Shown one piece after another: positions 13,363 through 22,199 of a stretch of 64,000 bases of DNA; within the stretch, counting starts at the first letter, position 1, and each line of letters begins with the position of its first letter. The translations under genes and the position numbers were made by a program. This DNA comes from Siphonodentalium dalli (Eukaryota; Mollusca; Scaphopoda; Gadilida; Siphonodentaliidae), in NCBI GenBank assembly GCA_032622095.1, contig CP136066.1, positions 5,415,784 through 5,479,783 of the forward strand, written 5' to 3'. Under the pieces are notes generated by a model. That model made no database searches. It saw only the letters and a list, made by a program, of their open reading frames with translations, and was not told where the DNA came from.

Positions 13363-13621
13363 GTTTTTATAGGCGCCAAATTACCATCCAAGACGTATAC
13401 CCTTATAAACTGCGGGTAAGTCCTAGTAATGCGCATGTCAACGCCGCCGGCGGCGCCGTTTACGGCGGCGTTAACGCGGCGGCGGCGTTTGCGGCGCCGC
13501 CGTTGCGGCGGCGTTTGCGGCGGCGGCGTTTGCGGCGGCGGCGTTGACATGCGCATTACTAGGACTTACCCGCAGTTTATAAGGGTATACGTCTTGGATG
13601 GTAATTTGGCGCCTATAAAAA
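13363..13621. promoter_or_regulatory. Divergent TATA boxes around a (GGC)n core
   Basis: A block of about 76 bp (ATGCGCATTACTAGGACTTA ... GGCGCCTATAAAA) occurs inverted at 13363-13438 and direct at 13546-13621, facing outward from a GC-rich core of GGCGGCGTTTGCGGC-type repeats. Each block ends in TATAAAA (13371-13365 on minus, 13614-13620 on plus). A third copy is at 14500-14572 with TATAAAA at 14565-14571. The minus and third copies each sit about 37 nt before an ATG. This has the layout of a bidirectional promoter; a replication-origin role is possible but unproven. Confidence 0.6.
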
Positions 13622-13625
13622 GACC

Positions 13626-13792
13626 TTCTTCGAGCCGCGTTCGTACCTTTATTTGTAGTTTAGAGTTATTGTTCTTAGGTAACAAATTGGCGCGGCGGCA
13701 GTGAGGGGTGAGGGGGGCCGCGCGCGCGCAAATTTTTTACCTAAGAACAATAACTCTAAACGAAAAATAAAGGTACGAACGCGGCACGAAGC
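13626..13792. repeat. Strong GC-tipped hairpin
   Basis: The left arm, 13626-13694, contains GCCGCGTTCGTACCTTTATT and TTTAGAGTTATTGTTCTTAG. The right arm, 13717-13792, is its near-perfect reverse complement. The tip is GC-rich (GGCGCGGCGG, then GGCCGCGCGCGCGC) with a short loop. The stem starts immediately after the plus-facing TATA box. Such structures occur as viral terminal hairpins, foldback elements or protein-binding sites; sequence alone does not decide. Confidence 0.8.
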
Positions 13793-13998
13793 CGGAGGTC
13801 AACTCAGTACATAATCGATTTCATCATGTTGAAATCACTCATAATTGCATCGACATTTGTATCCAGTACAAACAACACGAACATACGTTATGAACGACAG
13901 TCTGAACTAGTGAACTAGTCCACCATTTTCCCTTGTTTCTGTTCTATATACATATAGGTGCATAGAAGAACGCTCGATTTCACTGATTATATAGGAGA

Positions 13999-14355
13999 AT
14001 GAAGTATGAGTGTGAAGAGTGCTTAAATGCCTATGCTTGCCAAGATAGTTTGAAGCGTCATATCAAAGTTAAACACACGCCGTCAGAACAACAACAACAA
14101 CAATAACAATAACAACAATAACAACAACAACAGCAGCCACAACAACAGCAACAACAACATCAACAACAACAACAGCAACAACAACAACACCACCAACAAC
14201 AACAACAACAACAGCATCATCAGCCACAACAACAACAACAACAGCAACAACTGCAACAACAACAGCATCATCAGCCGCCGCGGCTGAGTCCTTATCAAGA
14301 TCATGACTATGTGCACTTGTATCGATTCAACGCAAGACGAAATCCTTATCTTTAA
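13999..14355 (+). pseudogene. C2H2 zinc finger plus polyglutamine ORF with in-frame TAA codons
   Basis: From ATG at 13999 the frame encodes one classical C2H2 finger in residues 4-25 (C-x2-C-x12-H-x4-H, including CEECLNAYACQ and KRHIKVKH). It then enters a long CAA/CAG tract with H and P interruptions, followed by a non-repetitive C-terminus ending YRFNARRNPYL and TAA at 14353. Three TAA codons interrupt the CAA run at 14104, 14110 and 14119, each one C-to-T change from CAA, and the frame downstream stays open and non-repetitive. That pattern suggests a once-intact protein of about 118 residues. A TATATA-like sequence lies just upstream (13988-13994). It occupies the unique centre of the island inverted repeat. 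It could be a viral or transposon regulator, or a captured host exon. Confidence 0.5.
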
Positions 14356-14608
14356 CATGGCTTTACCCAGACTTAATCAATTATAACTCGTGCTACCTCA
14401 CGTGGACAATGCATCCAATTCACGTTGGTTTATTATGTAATTGAGACCGCCGCCGCAAACGCCGCCGCCGCCGCAAACGCCGCCGCCGGCGGCGTTGACA
14501 TGCGCATTACTAGGACTTACCCGCAGTTTATAAGGGTATACGTCTTGGTTGGTAATTTGGCGCCTATAAAAACTACTACTTCAGAGTTTACTTTGAACTT
14601 TAGCCGGA

Positions 14609-14825
14609 ATGGGGACTCCGTACTATTATGACTTTGTTCTTAATATGTACCCTACGATGACTCGAAAGACCTACCAAGACTGAAGCGAAACCTGGAAAAC
14701 TTATAAGGAAACCCGGAGCTAAGAAGATAAAAGTTAAAGAGATAAAAGGAGGAAGAGCGAAGAAGACAAACATTGGAAAAGTTAAAAAGGAAACTCCAAA
14801 CGACATATTCACTGAACTAAAATGA
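14609..14825 (+). pseudogene. TATA-proximal start plus lysine-rich frame (right copy), frameshifted
   Basis: ATG at 14609 is about 37 nt after TATAAAA (14565-14571). The frame stops at 14681-14683. Relative to the left arm one C is missing in the run at about 14673. The basic, K/G/R-rich frame then continues open to TGA at 14823-14825, overlapping the ATG of the acidic ORF. Compared with the left copy, the body is conserved almost residue for residue. The gene is probably inactive here. Confidence 0.4.
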
Positions 14826-15025
14826 GAAATTTACCTAAATTTTCGAAGGCTATTGAAAGGCCGGTGGATAAAGTGGACAAATATATGAATAATGGTTTTG
14901 AAGATCGTGATGCAGTGAAAATGTCAATATTAAAGTACAGACCATTGCTAGAAAAGTTCATGGACGAAACAAATGACACATCTGACGAAAGTGATGACAA
15001 TTCGGACGAAAGTGACAGTGAATAG
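14822..15025 (+). CDS. Small acidic ORF (right copy), 67 aa, unknown
   Basis: Second copy of the ORF at 12910-13113, with ATG embedded in an ATGA overlap with the upstream basic frame. It is 67 codons, with an acidic serine/aspartate tail of SDES-type repeats and no transmembrane or secretion signal. Both copies are intact. Family and function are not recognised. The pairing of a basic and an acidic small protein in coupled frames is notable. Whether it is expressed cannot be judged. Confidence 0.45.
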   Translation: MRNLPKFSKAIERPVDKVDKYMNNGFEDRDAVKMSILKYRPLLEKFMDETNDTSDESDDNSDESDSE

Positions 15026-15462
15026 TTAATATAATAATTGTAGTATGTACCACATGTCATGTTATTTTTCTCTTTTTCCCCTTGCTCACTTGCTCTTTTC
15101 GGTGGCGCTCTCCACCGTACCCCCAGAGCTTTCCGATATTTCTGACTAAATCCTGAATTTTGTTTAATTTTTGAAGTTTTTGAAATTTTTGAAATTTTTG
15201 AATTTTTTGAATTTTTTGAAATTTTTTGAAATTTTTGAAGTTTTTGAAGTTTTTGAAATTTTTGAAGTTTTTGAAGTTTTTGAAATTTTTTGGACATGCC
15301 CAACCGGTATACAAATGGACCATGATGCAATGCGTTGGTGGAGAATATAGGTAAAACTGTATATACTGACACCAACTGGGGTACTGCAGAGAATATAGGT
15401 CATGTACTTCGGATAGAGTTATCGTTCCTGATCTGAGGCCAACTGGGCCCAGTATCATCAGT

Positions 15463-18400
15463 CCACTTACCGTAATATAGAGAATCGATTAATTAAAATT
15501 TGTATTTATTAAGATCTCAGTCACTGTTTACAAGGCCTGTACACGTGGTTTCTTCAGAAATAAAAAAAATCAAACTTCGAACAACTGTACAGGCCTATTC
15601 ACAGTACTGGAAGTTTGCTTTTGGTGTGTTCAGTTGCTCCCAAAAGCATCGTGAGTGAGTTTTCACTTGATGGCAATTTGAATTTAAATCCAGGTGTTGT
15701 CACAATATTATATTAAAAATGAAATGAAATACAATATATAGTGTTCTTAAATCACCCAATTGTTCAACTTCAAGCGCATGACTACATGAGTTGGATCTTC
15801 AACAGTGACCCGTCCATAGACCTACCCCTATTTCTGAGCATACCCTCTAATATTTCACCCCATCTGCTTAGCAGGGTATGGGTGAATGGGTACCGGTATA
15901 TCATAGAGTGGGCCGCAGCTTTGACAGGTTGGGGGCGTCTCTGAAGAGGATCCAAGGATTGCGGACAAGGTTGCCTCGGACTAATTAATCGCAGTATACC
16001 CGCTCCATTTAACTGATATCCAGGATCCAGCAAATAGCCTGCATTAGTTGTAAGCAGCTTTATACCACAACATTCTTCAAACTTTAGATAGTGTTTGGCT
16101 CAAATTACAAATATAATGTTGTCGATGTAATTTACCCTTATTGCTCTTGGTTTAATATTGAAGGTATAATTCTTTGTCAACTATATCAATTGCCATGGCA
16201 TGTAGTCAATATTTTCTTAACTGGTATGCATGATTTCACTCCTCCCTCTCTCTCTTAAAATTAAGTTTCTACATGTAGTAACTGGTGTTTGGGATTCTGG
16301 GTGGAGGGGCAGTAGTGGTGGGTATATGTTAAAATGATTGTATTCTCAGTTTTTGAATTCATTTCCCTGAAATAATAAGAAGTTTATGTCCTCAGGTAAA
16401 CAAATATTTCAACAAAAAATATGGCACAGCACTTAATCTGCCAAACATTGGTATTTACATGTACATCAAATTCACGGGGCAATAATTAAGTTAAACATGT
16501 AGTGAGGCATCCACAGCTAAGCACTGTAAGTGCATGTAGCCATTTTCCTGTTTCACCCTCTCTGCATGCTGGTCACTAAAATAAGACCCCTTTTAAATTC
16601 AAAAACCTTTGCATGACTATATTGTTGCAAATATGATTCAGTGGGTGATATATTGTGGCAAATATGATTCAGTGGGTGACTGTTCTTCGTTTCAAGATCT
16701 CTCGCTCTCTATATATGCATATATATATATATATATATATCAAGGAACTTCTAGCTCAATCTCATCAGCTATTTATCACGGTCATGCAACTACTATTGTC
16801 AGCATTCTGTGTTAGAATATCATGTACCGTGGTTCTGTCTCCAGTTTCCAGACATTAAGACCACCTGCAATTAACAGATTCGAACATCTTACAATGGGGA
16901 TGGGGCATCAGTGCTAAATTGAGTACTGGTCAGTAAATACACCACATACCAATACATTAGTTATATAGCCGTATAATGTGTATAATTGTATATACGCCTA
17001 AAATGTTGGAAGCATCATGTATCAAATGTTAATTGATTTGTCCCTATCTCAAGGCCAAAGTCAAAATTATTTGTGGTTAAGGTTTTCCTTACCTACCATA
17101 TTACCCCCCCCCCCCCCCCCCACTCTAAAGTTTTGTCATGCTTTTCAAGAAATTTGTTCTCAATTTTGTATATAAAAAACAAAACATAAACTTCAGTGTC
17201 TCAATCTGAATGGGATTTTCTCTGTCAAAGCATTGTGCTTATTACAGTTTATACCAAGAAAATCTAAATTAGGCTGATCTAAATATTTTAGAAGACACGA
17301 AAAGCCATATGAAAATGTCAAAGTATAATAAAAAAATACACACAGACCGTAAATTTTACATTTTTTTTTCTTTGTCATGTAACACTGAATATGTTTCAGA
17401 CTTAATAGTATCTGAAGTGAAACAGTGATGTGAATTAATTGTGTTGCCTTTTGTGGGGCAAAGAAAATCCTGAATTTAAACTAAACAAAACAAAAAGAAA
17501 TGGAAAATCCATTGTCTACCACTTACCTCTACAGGTATTCATTTCTAAAAGTTCGCGCGAAGCTGTCAGTGAGACATAGATAGAACTGCATGAGTGTCTG
17601 GATTTTGACGGAATTATCGCACGAGATTTGTTGGCGGAGCGATACCTCGAGTGCTGAACGCGCAACAGGTCATAACTGCAACCCCATAATTACATCGACG
17701 CGTCATCGGTTTCGGAAAGAAGAAAGCGTAATGTTTTGGGCGCATTTGGACTCGCGCAGGATTGACTTAATAAATCATCACGTTTCAATATAAAGAGCCT
17801 CGTTGTTCCTGTTAACTTTGCCAAGGGCGCTATGGGATATTTTGGCCTGGTTTTGTCACGATACACTTTTCGACTTAAATACATTTACAAAAGTGGCTTT
17901 TTCGCTAAATGTATATAAATATAAGGATAAACTGTGATGTGGAAAACAGTCCACATGACAGTTAATCCTTATAATAATCTGAAGTATTGTAAAACGTGCG
18001 TATAATTCCCATATTCACAGAGAGATGAAATGCGCTCGAATATTTGTGATCTTATTGAGAACTTATAATTGACTGGTCAGTCATTGCAGTTAAATTCAAT
18101 TCAATTCAATTTATTGTATAACTCATCGTCGTGTATTGACATAATTGAGAGTAATATAATAAATACAATTAATATATTATAAATTATTGCATTGCATATG
18201 CTTGGTGTACATTTGAAATATAAGTGTAGTGTTTTTGACAAAATATATATACACGTGTATATAATAATTATATGTGTACATAATATGTGTATATAGTCAT
18301 TTCAATTTGTTTGTTAATTTTAAATGGGGGGGATAAAGAAACGAATAATAATGATGAATTATGATCCGCGGGATATTGACGTTTTATTATATTTTCAGTA

Positions 18401-19275
18401 ACGTTTTCTGCCAAAATAATAATCGTATCCCCACTCCCGGAAGTGCCACGATGTTATTCTACTCCCAGAGGTTTATCCTACTCCCAGAGGTTTATCCTAC
18501 TCCCAGCGATGACGGACTATTTATCCCAACCTCGCACGTTCCGAATTACGTAATTCGAAGTGCACGTTTTGGGTTACTCCCCTTACACCAAAATAATTGT
18601 CTCAGTTCCAGTGCATAGTCAGATAACACAAAATACATTACCAAAAACAAAGACCACCAATGTGTTATCGACATCAAATTCCAGCTCAGCGAATTTGCAG
18701 GATCAACACCAACTGGGAAACAATTTTGGTTACGCTACACTTCGGAATCCAAAGATCGAAATCGTGATAAACAATTGTTCCCACAAGTGCATTCGCACCA
18801 AGAAAATGAAAACAGTGTTGAAATCCACTTCAGTATCTTCAAGCAGTTCCACTTCAAATTCCACTGATATTTGAGTGCATATTCCAAATGAAAGTGAGCA
18901 GTGATATCTTATAGAACTCCGAAGGCTTATCCACACAATGACATTCCAAACAGTTACTAATTTAATCAATAAAGTTTGTTGTTTGTTTGAAAAATTCCTT
19001 CGAAAAATCCCCTTTGAAGTTGGTGGCAATAGGAGAAATCATTCAATGAAATGACGTCACGTTCCTTATACGGGGTAAAATACTATGGCGCGCGCGGCTA
19101 TAGTAAAAAAATCATGAATGAGTCACGTAATCGATTTACCTTATTTGGGTTGTTATCTTATCATTGCGCGTAATTTAACGGAAACATTTAGGTCTATATT
19201 CAGAATCGGAACATCTTCTCAATGCATTTTATTAGAGTTGTGTCGTGACAACCTGTTGTGGAAAATATAATAAAC
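15463..19275. other. Mostly non-coding stretch
   Basis: No supported gene. Contents include a (TA)n tract near 16720-16740, a duplicated GATTCAGTGGGTGA near 16633/16665, an unbroken C run at about 17105-17120, three tandem copies of a CTACTCCCAGAGGTTTATC-type unit near 18462-18515, and a TGACGTCA near 19050. Sequence 17590-17660 is an inverted relative of 29063-29140 (both carry GATTTGTTGGCGG), so it is a dispersed repeat. Confidence 0.45.
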
Positions 19276-19428
19276 ACAATAGTTAACTGTCATCAGAGAC
19301 GAACGAGGTTTCTCCTCTCGTGAGATGCGAGGATTATTTTTCACTCGGCTAGCGCCTCGTGAAAAATAATCATCCGCATCTCACTCGAGGAGAAACTTCG
19401 TTCGTCGCTGATGACAGTTAACTATTGT
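19276..19428. repeat. Foldback element (hairpin, about 69-bp arms)
   Basis: The arms begin ACAATAGTTAACTGTCATCA and end in its reverse complement, enclosing GAGATGCG and ATTATTTTTCAC blocks, with a loop of about 14 nt (TCGGCTAGCGCCTC). Only a few mismatches disturb the stem. No target duplication is obvious. It abuts the 3' end of the reverse-transcriptase fragment. Confidence 0.8.
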
Positions 19429-19740
19429 CTATATATTTTGGACTTTTTTAATATACAAAGCGAGGTTTACCAGTGTTTGTCTATTGCCACAATTAAACAA
19501 TTCGGCTAGTTTAAATATGTTCGGTCTTCTGTAGTAATAGGGTTTCAAATATTTAAATCTCAGATCATTCAGGCATGTGCAGACTAGAATAACATGCAAT
19601 TCATCCCCTAAAGCATCTTTACATAAAGTACACACTCGTTCGTTGTATGGGGTATCTGTCCATGAGCCATTTCGACTGGCAGTCGGTGGTTTCTGGTACT
19701 AAATCTTATAAGAGGGACCACAACTTTATTAATAAGAGTT
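19429..19740 (-). pseudogene. Non-LTR retrotransposon reverse-transcriptase C-terminus (fragment)
   Basis: The minus-strand frame contains a cysteine/histidine knuckle of the type found after the RT domain of non-LTR elements: CTLCKDALGDELHVILVC, followed by LNDLRFKYLKPYY and a hydrophobic tail ending KKVQNI and stop at 19429. Upstream, a second frame reads LIRFSTRNHRLPVE, also typical of this region. It joins the knuckle only across a frameshift near 19670-19680. Earlier RT motifs are absent, so this is a 5'-truncated, frameshifted remnant. Family assignment is from pattern recognition. Confidence 0.75.
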
Positions 19741-20276
19741 TGCGATACCCGTCCGCCGGGATCGGTTACGGGTAAATCGGTGAACTTCGGTCACGATCAC
19801 TTGCGTACTTCCAATGCAGCACATACACCTATAGTGAGTTAGAACGGGTAGATGTGTCCCATTGATCGGTGATCTTTCACCAAGGTTTTCTCACCGATAA
19901 GTACATAAATTCTATGAAATAGCTGTCAGCTACGCATTATCCTATTTATTGCAAGAAACATCTACAAATCGCATCGATAAAGTTGTCATTTATAAGACAT
20001 ATAAGTTTTATGTTCAAACTCTCGAGGCGTTTTCTAGCACTTAGCTAACGACGGAAACCCAATCGTTTCACTGAAAACTGTGTTTTCTCCAGTAATGACA
20101 GCGGATACTCATTTGTTCGCCGCGTCCGGTTAATAATGTAGGATAATGGATCCTACACTATTTTACACCGATCCATTATTTTAATAACGGATGCTCAACA
20201 TCGAACTTAATGGAAGGTTATTTCAATGTGAACGATTCCATTTTATATGACTTTTATATATCCATTTTATATATCC

Positions 20277-20300
20277 ATATATATATATATATATATATAG

Positions 20301-20343
<43 letters not shown>
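20277..20343. repeat. (TA)n microsatellite
   Basis: An almost pure alternating TA tract, immediately followed by repeat block A copy 1. The same kind of tract follows block B copy 2 at 28646-28670. Confidence 0.9.
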
Positions 20344-20348
<5 letters not shown>

Positions 20349-20500
20349 CCCACAGGGTTAGAGTGAAAGACAACAACTGGAATGCGTTTTATAGCTACCT
20401 GTTTAGAAAATCATAATTATTTACAGGAAGCCGATACAATAAATGTAGTAGTAACCAATACAAACATGTGGGTGACAATTTTTGAGGCACAATAACCGCC
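20344..20500 (+). repeat. Duplicated block A, copy 1 (157 bp)
   Basis: Begins TTTATCCCACAGGGTTAGAG and ends GGCACAATAACCGCC. Copy 2 at 20950-21106 has the same length and appears identical by eye. No coding signal. Confidence 0.9.
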
Positions 20501-20563
20501 TATACATATGTAGGCCAAATGGGGAGACATCTATCGAATGCGTATGTCCCAAAACAAAAAACA

Positions 20564-20578
20564 GGGAGGGAGGGAGGG
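20564..20578 (+). other. G-quadruplex motif
   Basis: Four GGG runs separated by single A bases (GGGAGGGAGGGAGGG), a canonical parallel quadruplex pattern. It ends one base before duplicated block B starts. Confidence 0.8.
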
Positions 20579-20579
20579 T

Positions 20580-20950
20580 TGTCAACACAAGCGACTGTCT
20601 TCGGCAAAGAAATTATTGGAAAGAATGTTTAACGCAGTATAACTGCGCGCATCCCCCGGCCAAAGATATAGTTCCTATGATTCTGCTCTTCAAATTATCC
20701 CCATTCGCCAACTAAATAGCAATACTGCCAAAATACTTGTAGTTTATAATTATGTTTTATTTTCGTCTAAGTACTTCGCAATATCAGTGTATAGCTTAAT
20801 TATCTGAAATGTCATGCGGTATGATGTAGTGATATATACGAGTGAAAGATCTCGTGATCAAACATGATTATGTTTGTACCCAAATTTTGGTTTAAGTTTA
20901 CGCATCTATAACCCTGTGCGATAAAGTACGTCGTTTTGTACGACTATGTT
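20580..20950 (+). repeat. Duplicated block B, copy 1 (371 bp)
   Basis: Begins TGTCAACACAAGCGACTGTC and ends ACGACTATGTT. Copy 2 at 28275-28645 has the same length, and I see one substitution (GGAAAG versus GGAAAT). It runs directly into block A copy 2. Confidence 0.92.
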
Positions 20951-21106
20951 TTATCCCACAGGGTTAGAGTGAAAGACAACAACTGGAATGCGTTTTATAG
21001 CTACCTGTTTAGAAAATCATAATTATTTACAGGAAGCCGATACAATAAATGTAGTAGTAACCAATACAAACATGTGGGTGACAATTTTTGAGGCACAATA
21101 ACCGCC
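20950..21106 (+). repeat. Duplicated block A, copy 2 (157 bp)
   Basis: Same-length copy of 20344-20500. The bases after it differ from those after copy 1: here a small hairpin follows (CCAAAGAGT...ACTCTTTGG, 21113-21145). Confidence 0.9.
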
Positions 21107-21409
21107 ATAGCCAAAGAGTGGCGTTTTTGCCGTACTCTTTGGCCCCGCCAAAAAAAATTGAGCCGGCCGGGATGATAGTGTCTGGAACAAATACCGAATT
21201 AAAGTCATTGCACATGGATGCCGATTCGTTGAAATGAATGAAAAGTCGTGAAAAATTACTGGCGTTGGAACCCCTGCCAAAGGCAGCCGCCCAGTATGGG
21301 AACAGAAATGTGTGCTACATAGCTAACTGGAACTACGACCCAAAAAGACTGAAACATCCGCAACTCCGACCTTTCCCAAAGGGCACAGTCTCAAGCGAAG
21401 CTTTTCCTC

Positions 21410-22190
21410 AAAATCCAGAGACACCACCTCGTTCAAACGAAGGCGGCATCAAATGGGTCACACGTCGAATGTCTGCCATAAACGCATTTGAATACCACCA
21501 CACCGATATGGGAGTCAGTAAAACCGAGACCGACCGTGGGAACAGAAATTTGTACCACTAAGTGTGTGGACCGTGACAACCCAAAAGACTGGGAACAGAA
21601 ACTGTGTATGAAAAGCCTGAATTTAACTACAACCCAAAAATACTGAGTCATCCGCCACCCCGACCTGTCCCCAAGGTAACATGCCCAAGCAAATATTGTG
21701 ATATAAACTCAGATACAACCCCGCTCATGCGAGGGTGGCATCAATGGGTCATATGTTCGAATGGAGGCTAAATTGCATGTGAATACCGCCACTGACTATA
21801 GCCACATTATGGCAAAGAACGTTACGGTGAAAATTGTGCCCCCCCACATACATTGGCAGTGCAATTAAAGGTTGGGAAGCTAATTTTGAAAAGACCAATT
21901 CCCGCAGGGGGGGGGGCAACACGGCGGGTGAACGTTTTATCACAAAACCCAGAGATACAACCTCGCTCATGCGTAGACGGCATCAATGGGTCATACGTCG
22001 AATGTATGCTAAAACGCATTTGAAAACCACCACGGACTATAGCTACATGGTCGCAAAGAACGTTACTGTGGAAAGTTGTGCCCCCCTCATATATTGGTCG
22101 GCCAAGTAAAGATCAGGAAGCTAATTTTGAACAGACCAAACTGATTCCCCCGGAGGGAGGGGGTAACACGACGGGTGAAAAATTTTTGTC
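21410..22190 (+). repeat. Diverged tandem repeat (unit about 240 bp)
   Basis: Related blocks recur at about 21415-21560, 21715-21930 and 21950-22190. Each has a CATCAAATGGGTCA/CATCAATGGGTCATA motif, then ACGCATTTGAATACCACCAC-like sequence. The last two also share GTTACGGTGAAAATTGTGCC-like and AAGCTAATTTTGAA blocks and a G-run followed by CAACACGGCGGGTGA. Frames of up to 107 codons cross the array but show no known domain, so I treat them as chance. Confidence 0.6.
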
Positions 22191-22199
22191 GTAAAAGAT

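Larger units (their letters stand above)
12517..13500 (-). repeat. Left arm of island inverted repeat
   Basis: This roughly 1-kb segment is the mirror image of about 14447-15462. Both arms contain, from outside inwards, a unique block (CTGATGATAC...GGCCTCAGATCAGG), a (CTTCAAAAA)n-like low-complexity tract, a short acidic ORF, a lysine-rich ORF, a TATA box and a (GCC)n core. The arms are highly similar, but the low-complexity tract is shorter on the left, and single-base indels distinguish the ORFs. The unique centre between the arms is about 950 bp. Confidence 0.88.
14447..15462 (+). repeat. Right arm of island inverted repeat
   Basis: Mirror image of 12517-13500, in the same internal order: (GCC)n core, TATA block, short ORF, lysine-rich ORF, acidic ORF, then a TTTTTGAAGTTTTTGAAATT-type low-complexity tract and the unique outer block. 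The tract is about twice the length of the left one. Homology ends at about 15462, just outside ATGATACTGGGCCC. Confidence 0.88.

Noticed and set aside
13999-14355. Alternative genetic code (TAA as glutamine)
   Set aside because: TAA within a CAA run suggested ciliate-type decoding, but other exons here (lectin, acidic ORFs) use TAA or TGA as normal stops, and intron structure fits an animal. Point decay is simpler.
14083-14358. 91-codon leucine-rich minus-strand frame
   Set aside because: It is the reverse translation of the CAA/CAG tract in the C2H2-polyQ ORF. The long L runs only reflect the repeat.
15057-15458. FKNFKNF-type repeat proteins on the minus strand
   Set aside because: Two overlapping frames both look repetitive because of the TTTTTGAAG tract. 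The acidic ORF on the opposite strand is the better coding candidate.
21834-22109. 91-codon frame as a gene
   Set aside because: It crosses a diverged tandem repeat and lacks any recognisable domain. The neighbouring repeat unit does not preserve the frame.
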